From NCBI RefSeq assembly GCF_000013665.1, contig NC_007912.1, positions 3,465,501 to 3,529,500 on the forward strand: a DNA stretch of 64,000 nt, in the 5' to 3' direction. Source of the DNA: Saccharophagus degradans 2-40 (GTDB lineage: Bacteria; Pseudomonadota; Gammaproteobacteria; Pseudomonadales; Cellvibrionaceae). This document shows, piece after piece, positions 17,079 through 26,741 of the stretch. Under the pieces are notes generated by a model. It was not told the DNA's origin. It did no database searches and was given only the letters and a program-made list of their open reading frames with translations. The first letter of the stretch is position 1, and each line of letters begins with the position of its first letter. The position numbers were made by a program, and so were the translations under genes.

Positions 17079-19127
17079 TTATTCCACAATCGCCTTCAAC
17101 AGCGCATCCCTTGCATCTTGGTAGAACTGTATATCGATCTTGGTGGCCATATCATCCGAGAGGTCATATAGCTGCCTGCGACAGGTCACTGGCATCAACA
17201 ATGACGACGCGCCTTTTTCAACCGCCAGTTCAGCAATATTCACAGCACTGTGTATCGGTTCAATCGAGCCCCCCAGGTTTATTTCTCCTACGACGATCAG
17301 GCCGCCTTTCACCGGTTTCTTGAGCAAGCTGCTGCACATAGCGACGAGAGAGGCTATGCCGAGCTTCGATCCCTTTTTAGAAGCGTCAAATGCCCGGAGC
17401 TGTATCGTGAACTCATGCGCTCTGGGGTCGCGATCACCTACCAGCTGCATAGATCGAGAATAGAGGTTTTGTTCAGCGTAACGGACAGACTCCCTGAATG
17501 CTGGCGGAACCGGGTTGTTGAGGATTTTGACACCAGAGCCAGGGCCTTCATTAACCTCGATGCGGTACAAGCCAGGGTTGTCGTCAATGTCCTGACCACC
17601 CTCGCTGACCGTCCAAATCTGGCCTGGTTCTAATGGATCATCGCCAATTTCGTTATCGGATCGCAGCTCAGGCGTGGCGACAAACTTCTCAACACCGTCA
17701 TCACCCAGGAAGTAGCTAAAGTGGGTGTTACGGAACTCTGCGGCACCCACGCGCTTCTGCTGCTCTTTGACGCGACGACGAACTTCCAGACCGAGCCTTA
17801 CCGCCCACTCAAGATCTTCGTCGCTGATCTCCATATCCTGAGACGGGTACATCAGCTTTAGCAGGCCAGAAACGGTTTTGTTCACGGCATTAACATCACG
17901 ACCACTTAGCGCACCGCCAAAATGAACACGATTTTGCAGTACGCTAACTCGGCTCTGGAATCTCAAGCGGCTTAAACACTCAGAGAAAAAATCACTAACC
18001 AAACCAAAATGATCGGTCGTGAGTTCTTTGTGCATTTTGGGCACATCCCAGCCGGGCAGATAACAATGGATGCGATCCATCCAAGCGGTATCGTCCCGCA
18101 TTTCTTGTGGCAGCGGTCCAAACAAATGGCCAACGCGCTGCTGATGCTCTACATCCACATCGAAGTTGCCAACAAACACCATTGAGCCATCTGCGCGAAT
18201 ACTCTCTTTACCACGAGAGAACTCACCAGACTCCATGTAGCCCTTCATGATGTTGATCCCTTCTTTGGAATCGAAGGAAATACCGCTTACTTCATCAAAA
18301 CAAACCACATCGTATTGGCACACCAAGCCGCGGGCGCCCGAAGCGTTATTCACGAACATCTTGGCGATGGTCGCTTTACCGCCGGAAATTAAATGTGCAT
18401 AGGGGGAAACCTGCTGGAAGAGATGGCTCTTGCCAGTACCACGTGGCCCAAGCTCTACCAGGTTATAGTTGCGCTCTACAAACGGAACCATACGCAATAA
18501 GTTGGCATCCTTCGCGCGGTCGCTCAAAACGTTTGCTTCAAGACCAGTGCTACGCAAAAGGAAATCCTTCCATTGCTGGCTGGTAAACTGCTTTCTTGCT
18601 TCAGCTAAATCATCCAGTACATCCCGCTTAGAAAGCTGAATGGGCCGTAAGTCTTTAATACCGAAGGCATCGCCTTTTTCTTCGGCGATCAGTGAGTCAT
18701 ATTCCAAGGTGATTTCGGCATAAAATCCACCCGTTAACAGTCGCTCATTATCGTCTACGACGTTATCATTAATACGCACTCGATTAAGCTGTACGCTGGG
18801 CAAAGTAGCCACATAACCATTGTCTTTTTGACTGAATCGAGCGCTAACCAAATCGATCAGCTTTACCGTACCGTTCTTATAGGCTCTGGCTTTAAACAGC
18901 TCTTCTTCACCAGCCCTGACCGTGCGCGACTCCAATTGACGTTGAACAATCTCCAACCCTTCCTCAATTTCATCCGGGTCGGTACTGGCACAATATCGGC
19001 CCAGCAAAAACTCAACCACATAGGTAGGCACAGGAAATTGCCGAGCAAAGGTTCTCACCAAATCTTTACGAACTAAGTAACCTTCCAAATGCGCAGCGGC
19101 AATTTGATCGAGTTGGTCTAATTCCAT
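17079..19127 (-). CDS. brxL: BREX system Lon-like protein BrxL
   Basis: A 682-residue AAA+ protein, last gene of a type 1 BREX phage-defence operon. An N-terminal domain of about 200 residues is followed by the ATPase: Walker A LVELGPRGTGKSHLF near residue 228 and Walker B VVCFDEVSGISFDS near residue 277. The C-terminal Lon-protease-like domain has SLVAMCSSLLKKPVKGG and VVGEINLGGSIEPIH. The GPSAG-type catalytic motif of true Lon is not visible, in line with BrxL acting on DNA rather than as a protease. It starts 3 bases after the pglZ stop. Length and motifs fit an intact gene. Confidence 0.94.
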   Translation of the reverse strand: MELDQLDQIAAAHLEGYLVRKDLVRTFARQFPVPTYVVEFLLGRYCASTDPDEIEEGLEIVQRQLESRTVRAGEEELFKARAYKNGTVKLIDLVSARFSQKDNGYVATLPSVQLNRVRINDNVVDDNERLLTGGFYAEITLEYDSLIAEEKGDAFGIKDLRPIQLSKRDVLDDLAEARKQFTSQQWKDFLLRSTGLEANVLSDRAKDANLLRMVPFVERNYNLVELGPRGTGKSHLFQQVSPYAHLISGGKATIAKMFVNNASGARGLVCQYDVVCFDEVSGISFDSKEGINIMKGYMESGEFSRGKESIRADGSMVFVGNFDVDVEHQQRVGHLFGPLPQEMRDDTAWMDRIHCYLPGWDVPKMHKELTTDHFGLVSDFFSECLSRLRFQSRVSVLQNRVHFGGALSGRDVNAVNKTVSGLLKLMYPSQDMEISDEDLEWAVRLGLEVRRRVKEQQKRVGAAEFRNTHFSYFLGDDGVEKFVATPELRSDNEIGDDPLEPGQIWTVSEGGQDIDDNPGLYRIEVNEGPGSGVKILNNPVPPAFRESVRYAEQNLYSRSMQLVGDRDPRAHEFTIQLRAFDASKKGSKLGIASLVAMCSSLLKKPVKGGLIVVGEINLGGSIEPIHSAVNIAELAVEKGASSLLMPVTCRRQLYDLSDDMATKIDIQFYQDARDALLKAIVE

Positions 19128-19130
19128 TGT

Positions 19131-21458
19131 TTATTCTCCGCCGATACGCGTTTGCTGCTGAGCGATAAGCTCACCACTTTCGGTAAGCAAAACGATGACT
19201 GCAGTAACGCCGTCTAAATCTTCATCATCTACAACTACTGAGCCTACACCGGAATCTTTAATCGTTTTGGTGCTCATTACTTTGCTGGTCGATGCATCAC
19301 CCGCGTCTAAGCGCACGTCCAACAATAAACCTTCAAACGCACCCTCTACGGCCACATTGCAGCGCAGGCCACGCCAGGAAACATCGGTGATTTCTGCTTT
19401 AACATCAACATAAGCATTGCCCGCCTTACGGATGATCAGCTCCGGTGTTAAGCATTCCTGCAGACTGAGGCCACCATGGGTATATTCTTCACCCAATTTG
19501 TAGCAGCTAATACCGTTGGCTAAAGCAAAGTGCTGCTCAGCATTCCAATGCCATGGGTACAGTAGTTCATCGGTGTGAGAACCCGGCTTAATCGAGGCGC
19601 AGCGACCCCACTTGCTATCCACCAGCGCAGCGGGTAGCTCCGTCTTAGGGAGTCCACCTGGCAGCAATAGCCAACCGTGGTCGGTGACTAATCGAACTTG
19701 CTTCCAGCCCGCGCTAAACAGCCCATCAATACGATCCTCGACCTCAGCTAAAATGGCATCAATATGCTTGGCGAGTTTCCAGCCACGGTCATGGCCTTCT
19801 GAGTCTATGTCCCCATACTCGCACCAAGCTTGTCCAGTGCTTTCACCGGTTTCGGCTTTCGCCAACTTCTGCCAGCCGCTGGTTTCCAGCAGTTTTTGAA
19901 AATGATGGCCGCTTAGCTTTTGCTCGGTTTCCTTAACGCAGGGTTCGAAGGCGTCACTGCCAACAACCCCACTAATGAGTTGGGCCACAGGTGATACAGC
20001 GGGTTTAGCCGTCGCCGTTACACTTGGCAAGGCTGACCACCGCGTCGATAACTCCACACTGTAGCCTTTGGCTTCGAGTGTTTCAGCGAAGCGCTTGCCC
20101 ACATCAAAGCGCAAGCCATCCACAAAAAATACGGTCTCGCTTTTGGCGTACTTAACCGGTTTACGCTCGGCGGCACCTAGCCCTGGGTAGCCGTGTTTCT
20201 GTACGGAATCCTGCAAATAGCGGGCAGCATCTTGTGCCCAATCGGTATACATGGCTCTAATGGCCGTAGAAACCGCATCAAAATCTTCTTGTTGATCAAT
20301 GGGCTTTAATGCCTGCACCGCCGCATCATCCGCCTGCCAGGCGACGGTTTGATAGGTATTGGCCATATCTGCGATCGTGCCGCCAGCAATCGAGCTTTTG
20401 GTTACTTCGGCGAGCTTTTTGAGCCACTTCAATGACTGAGCCAGTGGCGACAAGCCGAGCTCTGCCCACACCAGGGTTCTGCGCTCGCCATGAGTGTTAT
20501 CCAAATCCGCAATTGCTTTGCGGGCTTGCGCTGGTGATGACTGCTCAAGGCGCGTGAGTGCCAGGCGCAACTCATGTTCTTGCTGCCGATTCCACTGCGG
20601 CCAGCCGCTCTTATCGGCAAACATATCCATAGGCAGCGCTGTTTTTTCCAGCAGCGCTGGAATGTTTGGGTAACGCTTTGGCGCCTCGCAGTATCTATCC
20701 CATACCGGTTGCCAGGGGCCTTCGTGGGCCGCCAACAAAGCCGCCGCGCTCAATGTGCCTTGTTTGTCGGGGTCAAAACCCAGCTGCGACTTAATAATTT
20801 CAACAAACGCAGGCCAGGCCGTGTCACCCTTGGCGGCTTTAAAGGCATCACCCTGATCCAGCCACTGCAACAGATCGCGAATCGGGTCGCCATCAATTAA
20901 CAGGGTATTGAAATAGTCTTTGTCTAAGCGTTTGCCCTTTAGCAGGCTGATGTCTACATCCAGTAGGCGATACAAAGCCAATTGCATGGCATGCAAAGCA
21001 GCGCGATCTTGCGCCACATCCAGCCCCAAGCCACCCTGGTCAGAGCGTAAAAAGGCCAGAATGGTCCAGTCTTTGGCATTCACTTGCGACCAGATCACAC
21101 CTCGGTATTGCAGCTCCGCCAGGGGCTTTAGCGCTTCTGGGCAACTCTCAATGGCGCGGATTTCCTGGCGGCTAACACCGGGTAAATACAGAATGGGGAT
21201 GGCACCGGCCGCATCAACACCCTCCACACGGTTAGCCATGGCACAGCGCAACCAAATGGCCGGTCCGGTTTTTTGCTCCGGCGCATAGTCGCCTAAGGTC
21301 CACAATTGTGGGAGTCTCGCTTGCAACTGGCCAATAACGGGCTGCCACAAACGGTCTTTATCCGGCCAAAGCACGGCCGCGGGAGCCACTTCAATATCGG
21401 GGTTGAACGAACCTGAATTCAGTAAGGCGTGCTCTAAGGCTGCTAAAACGGTGGTCAT
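19131..21458 (-). CDS. pglZ: BREX-1 system phosphatase PglZ
   Basis: A 775-residue BREX-1 PglZ, a core protein of the alkaline-phosphatase superfamily required for defence. The PglZ domain is seen at ETVFFVDGLRFDVGKRFAETLEAKG (metal-binding Asp) near residue 430, SALPSVTATAKPAVSPVA following, and VRLVTDHGWLLLPGGLP (Asp-His) near residue 590. The N-terminal 400 residues are helical with many Leu/Gln repeats. The C-terminal 120 residues are a beta-rich domain. Its start overlaps the DUF4276 stop as ATGA, so translation is coupled, and brxL follows after 3 bases. Confidence 0.93.
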   Translation of the reverse strand: MTTVLAALEHALLNSGSFNPDIEVAPAAVLWPDKDRLWQPVIGQLQARLPQLWTLGDYAPEQKTGPAIWLRCAMANRVEGVDAAGAIPILYLPGVSRQEIRAIESCPEALKPLAELQYRGVIWSQVNAKDWTILAFLRSDQGGLGLDVAQDRAALHAMQLALYRLLDVDISLLKGKRLDKDYFNTLLIDGDPIRDLLQWLDQGDAFKAAKGDTAWPAFVEIIKSQLGFDPDKQGTLSAAALLAAHEGPWQPVWDRYCEAPKRYPNIPALLEKTALPMDMFADKSGWPQWNRQQEHELRLALTRLEQSSPAQARKAIADLDNTHGERRTLVWAELGLSPLAQSLKWLKKLAEVTKSSIAGGTIADMANTYQTVAWQADDAAVQALKPIDQQEDFDAVSTAIRAMYTDWAQDAARYLQDSVQKHGYPGLGAAERKPVKYAKSETVFFVDGLRFDVGKRFAETLEAKGYSVELSTRWSALPSVTATAKPAVSPVAQLISGVVGSDAFEPCVKETEQKLSGHHFQKLLETSGWQKLAKAETGESTGQAWCEYGDIDSEGHDRGWKLAKHIDAILAEVEDRIDGLFSAGWKQVRLVTDHGWLLLPGGLPKTELPAALVDSKWGRCASIKPGSHTDELLYPWHWNAEQHFALANGISCYKLGEEYTHGGLSLQECLTPELIIRKAGNAYVDVKAEITDVSWRGLRCNVAVEGAFEGLLLDVRLDAGDASTSKVMSTKTIKDSGVGSVVVDDEDLDGVTAVIVLLTESGELIAQQQTRIGGE

Positions 21459-22129
21459 GCAGCAATCTCCAATGCCAAAAGTTGCCCGACCCAGTCATTA
21501 AATAAATGGCATTCCTCGCGCATGGTGGTGATCCCAATATCTAACGCGACTAAAGACCCATGGATGACTTTGTCATATTGATCAAACAACGCCTTAATGC
21601 GCTTACTTGGTGCGGTCGCGCTACTGTTGTTGACGTGTTCTGGAGAGTCGAACGCATTGCGAATGCGCTCAAACTGAGCGGCTAAACCAGCTTCTCCTAT
21701 TTCCGAGGCAATCGAATCAGGTTTGCTGAATAGCAGCCCCTCAAACTCATACATTTGCACATAGGGGATAAACCGGCGCATCGCGTCTTCGCCGATATGG
21801 GCCGTCAATTGCTCAACGAGCCTTTCTTCCACCCGGCGACGCTTATCTTCAATGTTCGGCAAGGCCAATGCTTCTGTTTTGCCTGGGAAGTCTTCGGGTA
21901 AGCCATAAAAATCAAAGAAGGTGGTGCAATAGGCTTGGGTATCACCGAGCAGGCGGCTTTTAACATCGTGCAACACGCGCTGAAACTTAAAATTGCCACC
22001 TTTGTGGCCTGGCTTACCCACTAAAGAGGGGTAGAGGTATATGCCTTGTGGTTTGAAAATATCCGCCATCACTTCATTGACGAACATTTCTTCCGTTTGC
22101 CCTTCGCAAATTACATGCACTCGAATCAT
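21455..22129 (-). CDS. DUF4276 protein (TOPRIM-like), partner of the AAA ATPase
   Basis: A 224-residue protein of the DUF4276 family, related to TOPRIM-type nucleases. The start MIRVHVICEGQTEEMFVNEVM carries the conserved E of the fold, and TTFFDFYGLPEDFPG holds a D-x-D-like acidic pair. PYVQMYEFEGLLFSKPDSI and the late ATAPSKRI are family landmarks. The start at 22129 overlaps the stop of the AAA ATPase gene as ATGA; a reading from 22165 would overlap it by 40 bases. ATPase plus DUF4276/TOPRIM pairs resemble AbiL- or OLD-type defence modules. Here the pair sits inside the BREX operon between pglX and pglZ. Confidence 0.8.
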   Translation of the reverse strand: MIRVHVICEGQTEEMFVNEVMADIFKPQGIYLYPSLVGKPGHKGGNFKFQRVLHDVKSRLLGDTQAYCTTFFDFYGLPEDFPGKTEALALPNIEDKRRRVEERLVEQLTAHIGEDAMRRFIPYVQMYEFEGLLFSKPDSIASEIGEAGLAAQFERIRNAFDSPEHVNNSSATAPSKRIKALFDQYDKVIHGSLVALDIGITTMREECHLFNDWVGQLLALEIAA

Positions 22130-23238
22130 CGGGATGGTCTCCCACCCAAAATGTTCTTCTGCCAAAGCTCACTCACAGTGTAGTCATCCAGCCAGTTGGT
22201 GAAGTCTTCCTCGTTGAGCCGTTTAAACACCGTCGCGCCTTGCTCGCGTTCCACCACGATCAAATCGTCGATAGAAAACTCATCCACCAGCGGTGCGGAT
22301 TGGGTAGATACAATCACTTGCATGCGCTTAGAAGCTGATCGTAATAAACCTGCCAGCAATGCAATGGCAAATGGATGCAGGCCCAGCTCTGGCTCATCAA
22401 TAATGATGGTCGAAGGCGGCTTTGGTTGAAGTAATGCGGTTACCAAACAGATAAATCGAATCGAGCCATCGGACAACTGGCTTGGCCAAAGTGAATAGTC
22501 GCTGTCTTTTTGCTTCCACAGCAGGCGGATTTGCTCTTCTTCCGTCGGCAGCTTTTGAGGCTTTAATACAAAGTCATCAAAAAACGGAATAGCTAAGCGT
22601 ACTGTTTTAACAATCTGCTCATAGGCTTTGCTCTCGCTTTCTTTCAGCGAATACAAAAACGCCGCAAGGTTAGAGGCATCGGGTCTAAGGTAGGCATTGT
22701 CGTGAAGTGCGCCCAGTCGTTTCACACCCGCGGTGTCGCTGGTATCGTGAAAATGGTAAACCCGCCAGCTAGAAATGGAGCTATAGCAGTAATCGGCTTC
22801 GCTGCCTTTATGCCCTTTTTCAAAAGCATCTTTAAGCTTTGCTTCAGCATGACCTGCTCCAAGCTCTATCCATTTATCACCATAATAAGGCCCTTTAAAG
22901 AAAAGAGCTTCACGAGCAAACGTGAAGCCACCATCTGCTGTGGTCTCAAGGTCAAATTGATAGCCGTTCAATCCAAATTTAATAAACGACGAAAACTTAG
23001 TCGTCTCTTTAACGCCATAAGAAACAACCCTGTCTGCACCACCTTGCTTACTGGTCCAAACTTGTAGGCGTTTATCCAGCATTTCACCGAGTAATCGAAA
23101 GTAAGAAACAAAGTTACTTTTACCGACACCATTGGCGCCGATAAGCACATTCAAGCTATCAAGGCGTAACTGCTTTAAATCTTTGATTGATTTAAAACCC
23201 TGAATCGTCAAGTTGTTTATTGGATTGATTGTTCCCAT
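22126..23238 (-). CDS. AAA (AAA_21/OLD-like) ATPase inside the BREX operon
   Basis: A 370-residue ABC-type ATPase of the AAA_15/AAA_21 class. The first residues NNLTIQGFKSIKDLKQLRLDSLNVLIGANGVGKSNFVSYF contain Walker A. Later come the signature-like LSDGSIRFICLVTALLQP, Walker B STIIIDEPELGLHP and the switch region VIVSTQSAPLVDEF. It begins one base after the pglX stop and overlaps the DUF4276 gene, so it is part of the operon. Such ATPases pair with TOPRIM-like nucleases in OLD and Abi systems. It may widen phage coverage beyond BREX itself, which is inference. Confidence 0.88.
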   Translation of the reverse strand: MGTINPINNLTIQGFKSIKDLKQLRLDSLNVLIGANGVGKSNFVSYFRLLGEMLDKRLQVWTSKQGGADRVVSYGVKETTKFSSFIKFGLNGYQFDLETTADGGFTFAREALFFKGPYYGDKWIELGAGHAEAKLKDAFEKGHKGSEADYCYSSISSWRVYHFHDTSDTAGVKRLGALHDNAYLRPDASNLAAFLYSLKESESKAYEQIVKTVRLAIPFFDDFVLKPQKLPTEEEQIRLLWKQKDSDYSLWPSQLSDGSIRFICLVTALLQPKPPSTIIIDEPELGLHPFAIALLAGLLRSASKRMQVIVSTQSAPLVDEFSIDDLIVVEREQGATVFKRLNEEDFTNWLDDYTVSELWQKNILGGRPSR

Positions 23239-23239
23239 G

Positions 23240-26200
23240 TTAAGAACTCTCGCTTAGTTGTTCGCGCGCCGCTTTTTTCTCAGCCAGGCTCAAATGGTGT
23301 TCGTTAATGCGGTCGCCTTCTTTGCCGCCGTAGTGCGGGCCGAGGTGGTACCAGGGGGCGCTTTCGACATCGGCGCCGCGATCTTTGGTCCATTTGATGC
23401 TGGGGATTTTATGGCGCAGTACGCCGGCACCTTTGACTTTCACGTCATCCACCAAAATGAAGGGGCGGATGTTCAGGCGTATGCCGTCGTTTAAATCCGG
23501 GTTCCAGCCGATGGCTTGTTGTTCCAGAGGCTTCCAGCGTACAAAAATATCCAGCGGGGCTTCGCCTTCAAGGATTTTAATCAGGCGTTTACGCAGTGCT
23601 TCGGCGGCGGCCAGGCGCTCCTGTGCGCCATCAACGCCTGCATTGATTTCGTCTTTCTGGCGTTTGATCCAATCACCTAAGTAGGTGTAAATGAGGGTTT
23701 CGAGCAGTTTTTGGTCGAACTTGTGGTAGTTAATCAGCACCGCAAAGCCGTCATTAAGGCCATCCCAAATGTGCCAAATAAAGGGGCGATTTTGGAACAG
23801 TTTGACATGCTGCTCAAAGAACTTATCACGCAGCCAGGCATCCAGGGTTTTACCGGCATAACCCACAGACGAGAGCAGCTGGTTGATCGTCGACGGCGTC
23901 CAAGCATCGCCATAGGCAGCAGCAAGCAGATTGATTAAGCGGTCATAGGCCAAAGCCTCGCCACGCACGGCGGGAATACAGACAATGCCATCGTCATCGG
24001 CCAGTGGCAGCAACGCTTCGCAACGCTTTACCCATTCGCGCTGTTCGTCGGCCAGCTCCATGGATGCGTCTAGTTCGGCTGGCCAGCGGTAGCCGAGTAA
24101 ACGGGCTACTGCTATATGCAATACGGATTCATCGGTACGCAGCGCGCCGTGAGCTGTCCATTTTTGCGTTTCATCCCAAACCACCGAGCCGCAAGGGTGG
24201 CCATGGAAAATCCACTGGGTCGGGTCATCGGTGTAGGGCTTGGGCAGGCCATTGGGGTATTTTTCTTCGGCGACTTTGGTCCAGTGGTCGAGGTCGAAGG
24301 GGACTTTGGCCAGAGTAGCGCTTGTAACGCTCATCTTTTGATCGAGTTGACGCACTGCCTCGTTATATTCTGTCGATGAGCAATAACACCAAATCGCTGG
24401 AATCTCATTTTCGTTGTTTGGTACAAATACGGCCGTGTTGTTGTCAAATGCAGACTTAGTGTAGAAAGTAACTGGGAGCACGCCCATTTGACTTATCAGA
24501 ATTCCATGTTTTCCCCAAGCGCCTGTGCCATCTTTCCTGGCGCCTTGAAGTTCCAGAATTGGTCCTTCGCCGTTATCCCAACGCAAAATAGATTCATTAC
24601 CACCGTAATGCTCCGAATCCCGAACTGTACTTTGAAATGGAATCCAAATAGCTGATGTGTCACAAATCTCCCAATGCGCAAACTTCATCCGTGGTGTATC
24701 CCCGGATGTTAATCCATGATGTGAATACCCATATTTTTCAATAAGCTCTCCCTCTAGCGAACTTTCTAGTGCCACCCTCGCATCCGGATTCTCCAACTGC
24801 TTAGCTTGCTCAACGCTTTTCACTACCACCGTAATCAACTGCTCGGCTTTTTCCGCCGCTGTGCGCGGTTCCGACACATCCACCCCTCGAATCAGTTGAC
24901 TGTGTTCAGCAGCGCCAAACAACCCGCCCGATTCGCCAGCGGAATTGCCACGACTGAGGTTAATCAATATAGCTTTAACGACCTCGCCGCTAATGGTTTC
25001 AAACGCACCGGGCCCCAAACGCGCAATCAAATGCCAGGTATCTTGCGTGAGTAATTTTTCCCGAAACTTTTTATAGCTGGTTAAGAACAACCAGTTTTGC
25101 GGCAGCACTATGCTGCTGGTGCCACCTTTTACACAAAACTCCAGACACCGGTCTAAAAAGGCGGTGGCTAAATCATTTTTACCGGCGGGGTAATGCTGTT
25201 CGATAAAGTCTTTGAGTGTGTCTTCCTGCTTGCCCCGCGCCAAATAGGGCACATTGGTAATTACCCACTGGTATTGGCTGGCTAACAACTTGGCGGCTTT
25301 GGCCATGCCTTGGGCGACCACGGCGTTTTCATGCTGCTCGTTAGTCTGCGCTACTTCAGCCTCGTCGTTTGCGAGGGCTTTATCGAGCGCTTCGGAGAGT
25401 TCCTGCCAGCTCACCAAGCCTGCGGCTTTGCTTTTGGCCGGGTTCATTAAACTGCCGAGTACCGGCGCATTTTTAAGGTTGTCGTGCAACCAATCCAAAG
25501 CGATGCTGAGGTTTTGCTTGCCGCCCATGTGCGCGGCCAGTTGTTTCCATTCTTCTTTGGCGGCGTTAATCGCCAAACCGGAACAGGCCACCTGGACTTC
25601 CGGCAAAGTGCGGTAGCCACCGGCATTGGGGTATTTCCAGGCGCTGATGGCAATAGCAAAGGCTGCCAATTCGACACAACGCTGATCTAGCTCTAAGCCA
25701 TGGATGTTTTCGCGCAGTACGGCATCCACCGCTTGCTCAGCATTCAGCTGCTCAAATTCCATACGCAGTGGCACCAGCATATTAAAGGCGGCCACCAAAA
25801 AATGGCCGGAACCACAGCTTGGATCGAGGGTAGAAAGCTCACTTAATTCATTAGGCCAGGCTTCAAACTTGCCAGAGGCTGGCTCCCACACACCTGCTTC
25901 GTTTTTAACAAAACGCAAATATTCCAGAGGCACGCCATCAATGGCTGCCTTTTGGCGCAGCTCTTCCTCGCTGCTTGCGTTTTTCAAGTGGTCTTCACTT
26001 AAACGACGTGCTGCCCACCACGCGCCCAGGGAGTTATCGAGCAGAAAGCTCACCATATAGGGTTCGGTAAACAACTGGGTAACGGCTGGCAGCTCGCGCG
26101 CACCAATTTTGACTTCAGATTTATTAATGCGCTCTTTGTTGTTGGCTTGCCAGAACTGGTACACCCAGCCTAAAGAATCCGACGCGGTGAAGACTTCGGT

Positions 26201-26728
26201 CGGCAGGCTAATCAGCAGTTTTTCCAAATCCAGTTGATGGTTGGGGGCGAGCTTGAGTTCAAATACGGGCGAGTCGACACGGAAGATTTGCGGTAGCATC
26301 TGTGAGGCGTAACGCCCGGCCAGTTCCCAGCCGTTGGCCGCGCCTTCGTCGGCGGCCAGGTCTTCACATTCTTCCAGGGTGATGGCCACCGGCTCGTCCG
26401 GGTCGGGGTACATCAGCAGGTTGTTTTCTGCCAAAAAGCGGGCAAATAGCATGCGGTGCCAATGCTCGTAGGCCACTTCCTCTTGCAAGCGCTCGATGCT
26501 TTGCTCGCCGTCTGGCTTGCGCGCATCACCCAGGCTACGGGCATGGGCACGCAGGCGAACCCGCAGGTTTTGTTGGGCAGCATCTAAGTAATTGGGCTTA
26601 GTTTTTTCACCAACGCCCAGTTGTTCCAACACAGCCAGCGCCGCTTCTTCGGCAATATCGCGGGCCTTTTTAACCGTGTTTTCCAGCTGACTGCGCAGCT
26701 TTTTATCCAGTGGTTGTAAATGGTTCAT
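23240..26728 (-). CDS. pglX: BREX-1 adenine-specific DNA methyltransferase PglX
   Basis: A 1162-residue PglX, which methylates adenine in a non-palindromic motif and marks host DNA as self. SAM-binding motif I reads STLDPSCGSGHFLVAAFNML near residue 300, and the catalytic motif IV reads WVITNVPYLARGKQED near residue 485 (NVPY in place of NPPY, a common form in PglX). The second half (target recognition) includes GYRWPAELDAS and the repeated WxP-type loops. The recognition sequence cannot be read off. Length is normal and the frame is intact. Codon use is more GC-rich than that of island I, suggesting separate acquisition. Confidence 0.95.
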   Translation of the reverse strand: MNHLQPLDKKLRSQLENTVKKARDIAEEAALAVLEQLGVGEKTKPNYLDAAQQNLRVRLRAHARSLGDARKPDGEQSIERLQEEVAYEHWHRMLFARFLAENNLLMYPDPDEPVAITLEECEDLAADEGAANGWELAGRYASQMLPQIFRVDSPVFELKLAPNHQLDLEKLLISLPTEVFTASDSLGWVYQFWQANNKERINKSEVKIGARELPAVTQLFTEPYMVSFLLDNSLGAWWAARRLSEDHLKNASSEEELRQKAAIDGVPLEYLRFVKNEAGVWEPASGKFEAWPNELSELSTLDPSCGSGHFLVAAFNMLVPLRMEFEQLNAEQAVDAVLRENIHGLELDQRCVELAAFAIAISAWKYPNAGGYRTLPEVQVACSGLAINAAKEEWKQLAAHMGGKQNLSIALDWLHDNLKNAPVLGSLMNPAKSKAAGLVSWQELSEALDKALANDEAEVAQTNEQHENAVVAQGMAKAAKLLASQYQWVITNVPYLARGKQEDTLKDFIEQHYPAGKNDLATAFLDRCLEFCVKGGTSSIVLPQNWLFLTSYKKFREKLLTQDTWHLIARLGPGAFETISGEVVKAILINLSRGNSAGESGGLFGAAEHSQLIRGVDVSEPRTAAEKAEQLITVVVKSVEQAKQLENPDARVALESSLEGELIEKYGYSHHGLTSGDTPRMKFAHWEICDTSAIWIPFQSTVRDSEHYGGNESILRWDNGEGPILELQGARKDGTGAWGKHGILISQMGVLPVTFYTKSAFDNNTAVFVPNNENEIPAIWCYCSSTEYNEAVRQLDQKMSVTSATLAKVPFDLDHWTKVAEEKYPNGLPKPYTDDPTQWIFHGHPCGSVVWDETQKWTAHGALRTDESVLHIAVARLLGYRWPAELDASMELADEQREWVKRCEALLPLADDDGIVCIPAVRGEALAYDRLINLLAAAYGDAWTPSTINQLLSSVGYAGKTLDAWLRDKFFEQHVKLFQNRPFIWHIWDGLNDGFAVLINYHKFDQKLLETLIYTYLGDWIKRQKDEINAGVDGAQERLAAAEALRKRLIKILEGEAPLDIFVRWKPLEQQAIGWNPDLNDGIRLNIRPFILVDDVKVKGAGVLRHKIPSIKWTKDRGADVESAPWYHLGPHYGGKEGDRINEHHLSLAEKKAAREQLSESS

Positions 26729-26741
26729 CCTATAGCCCCCT

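Noticed and set aside
17048..17633. Plus-strand open frames within brxL
   Set aside because: These are antisense to a clear protein-coding gene and show no domain.
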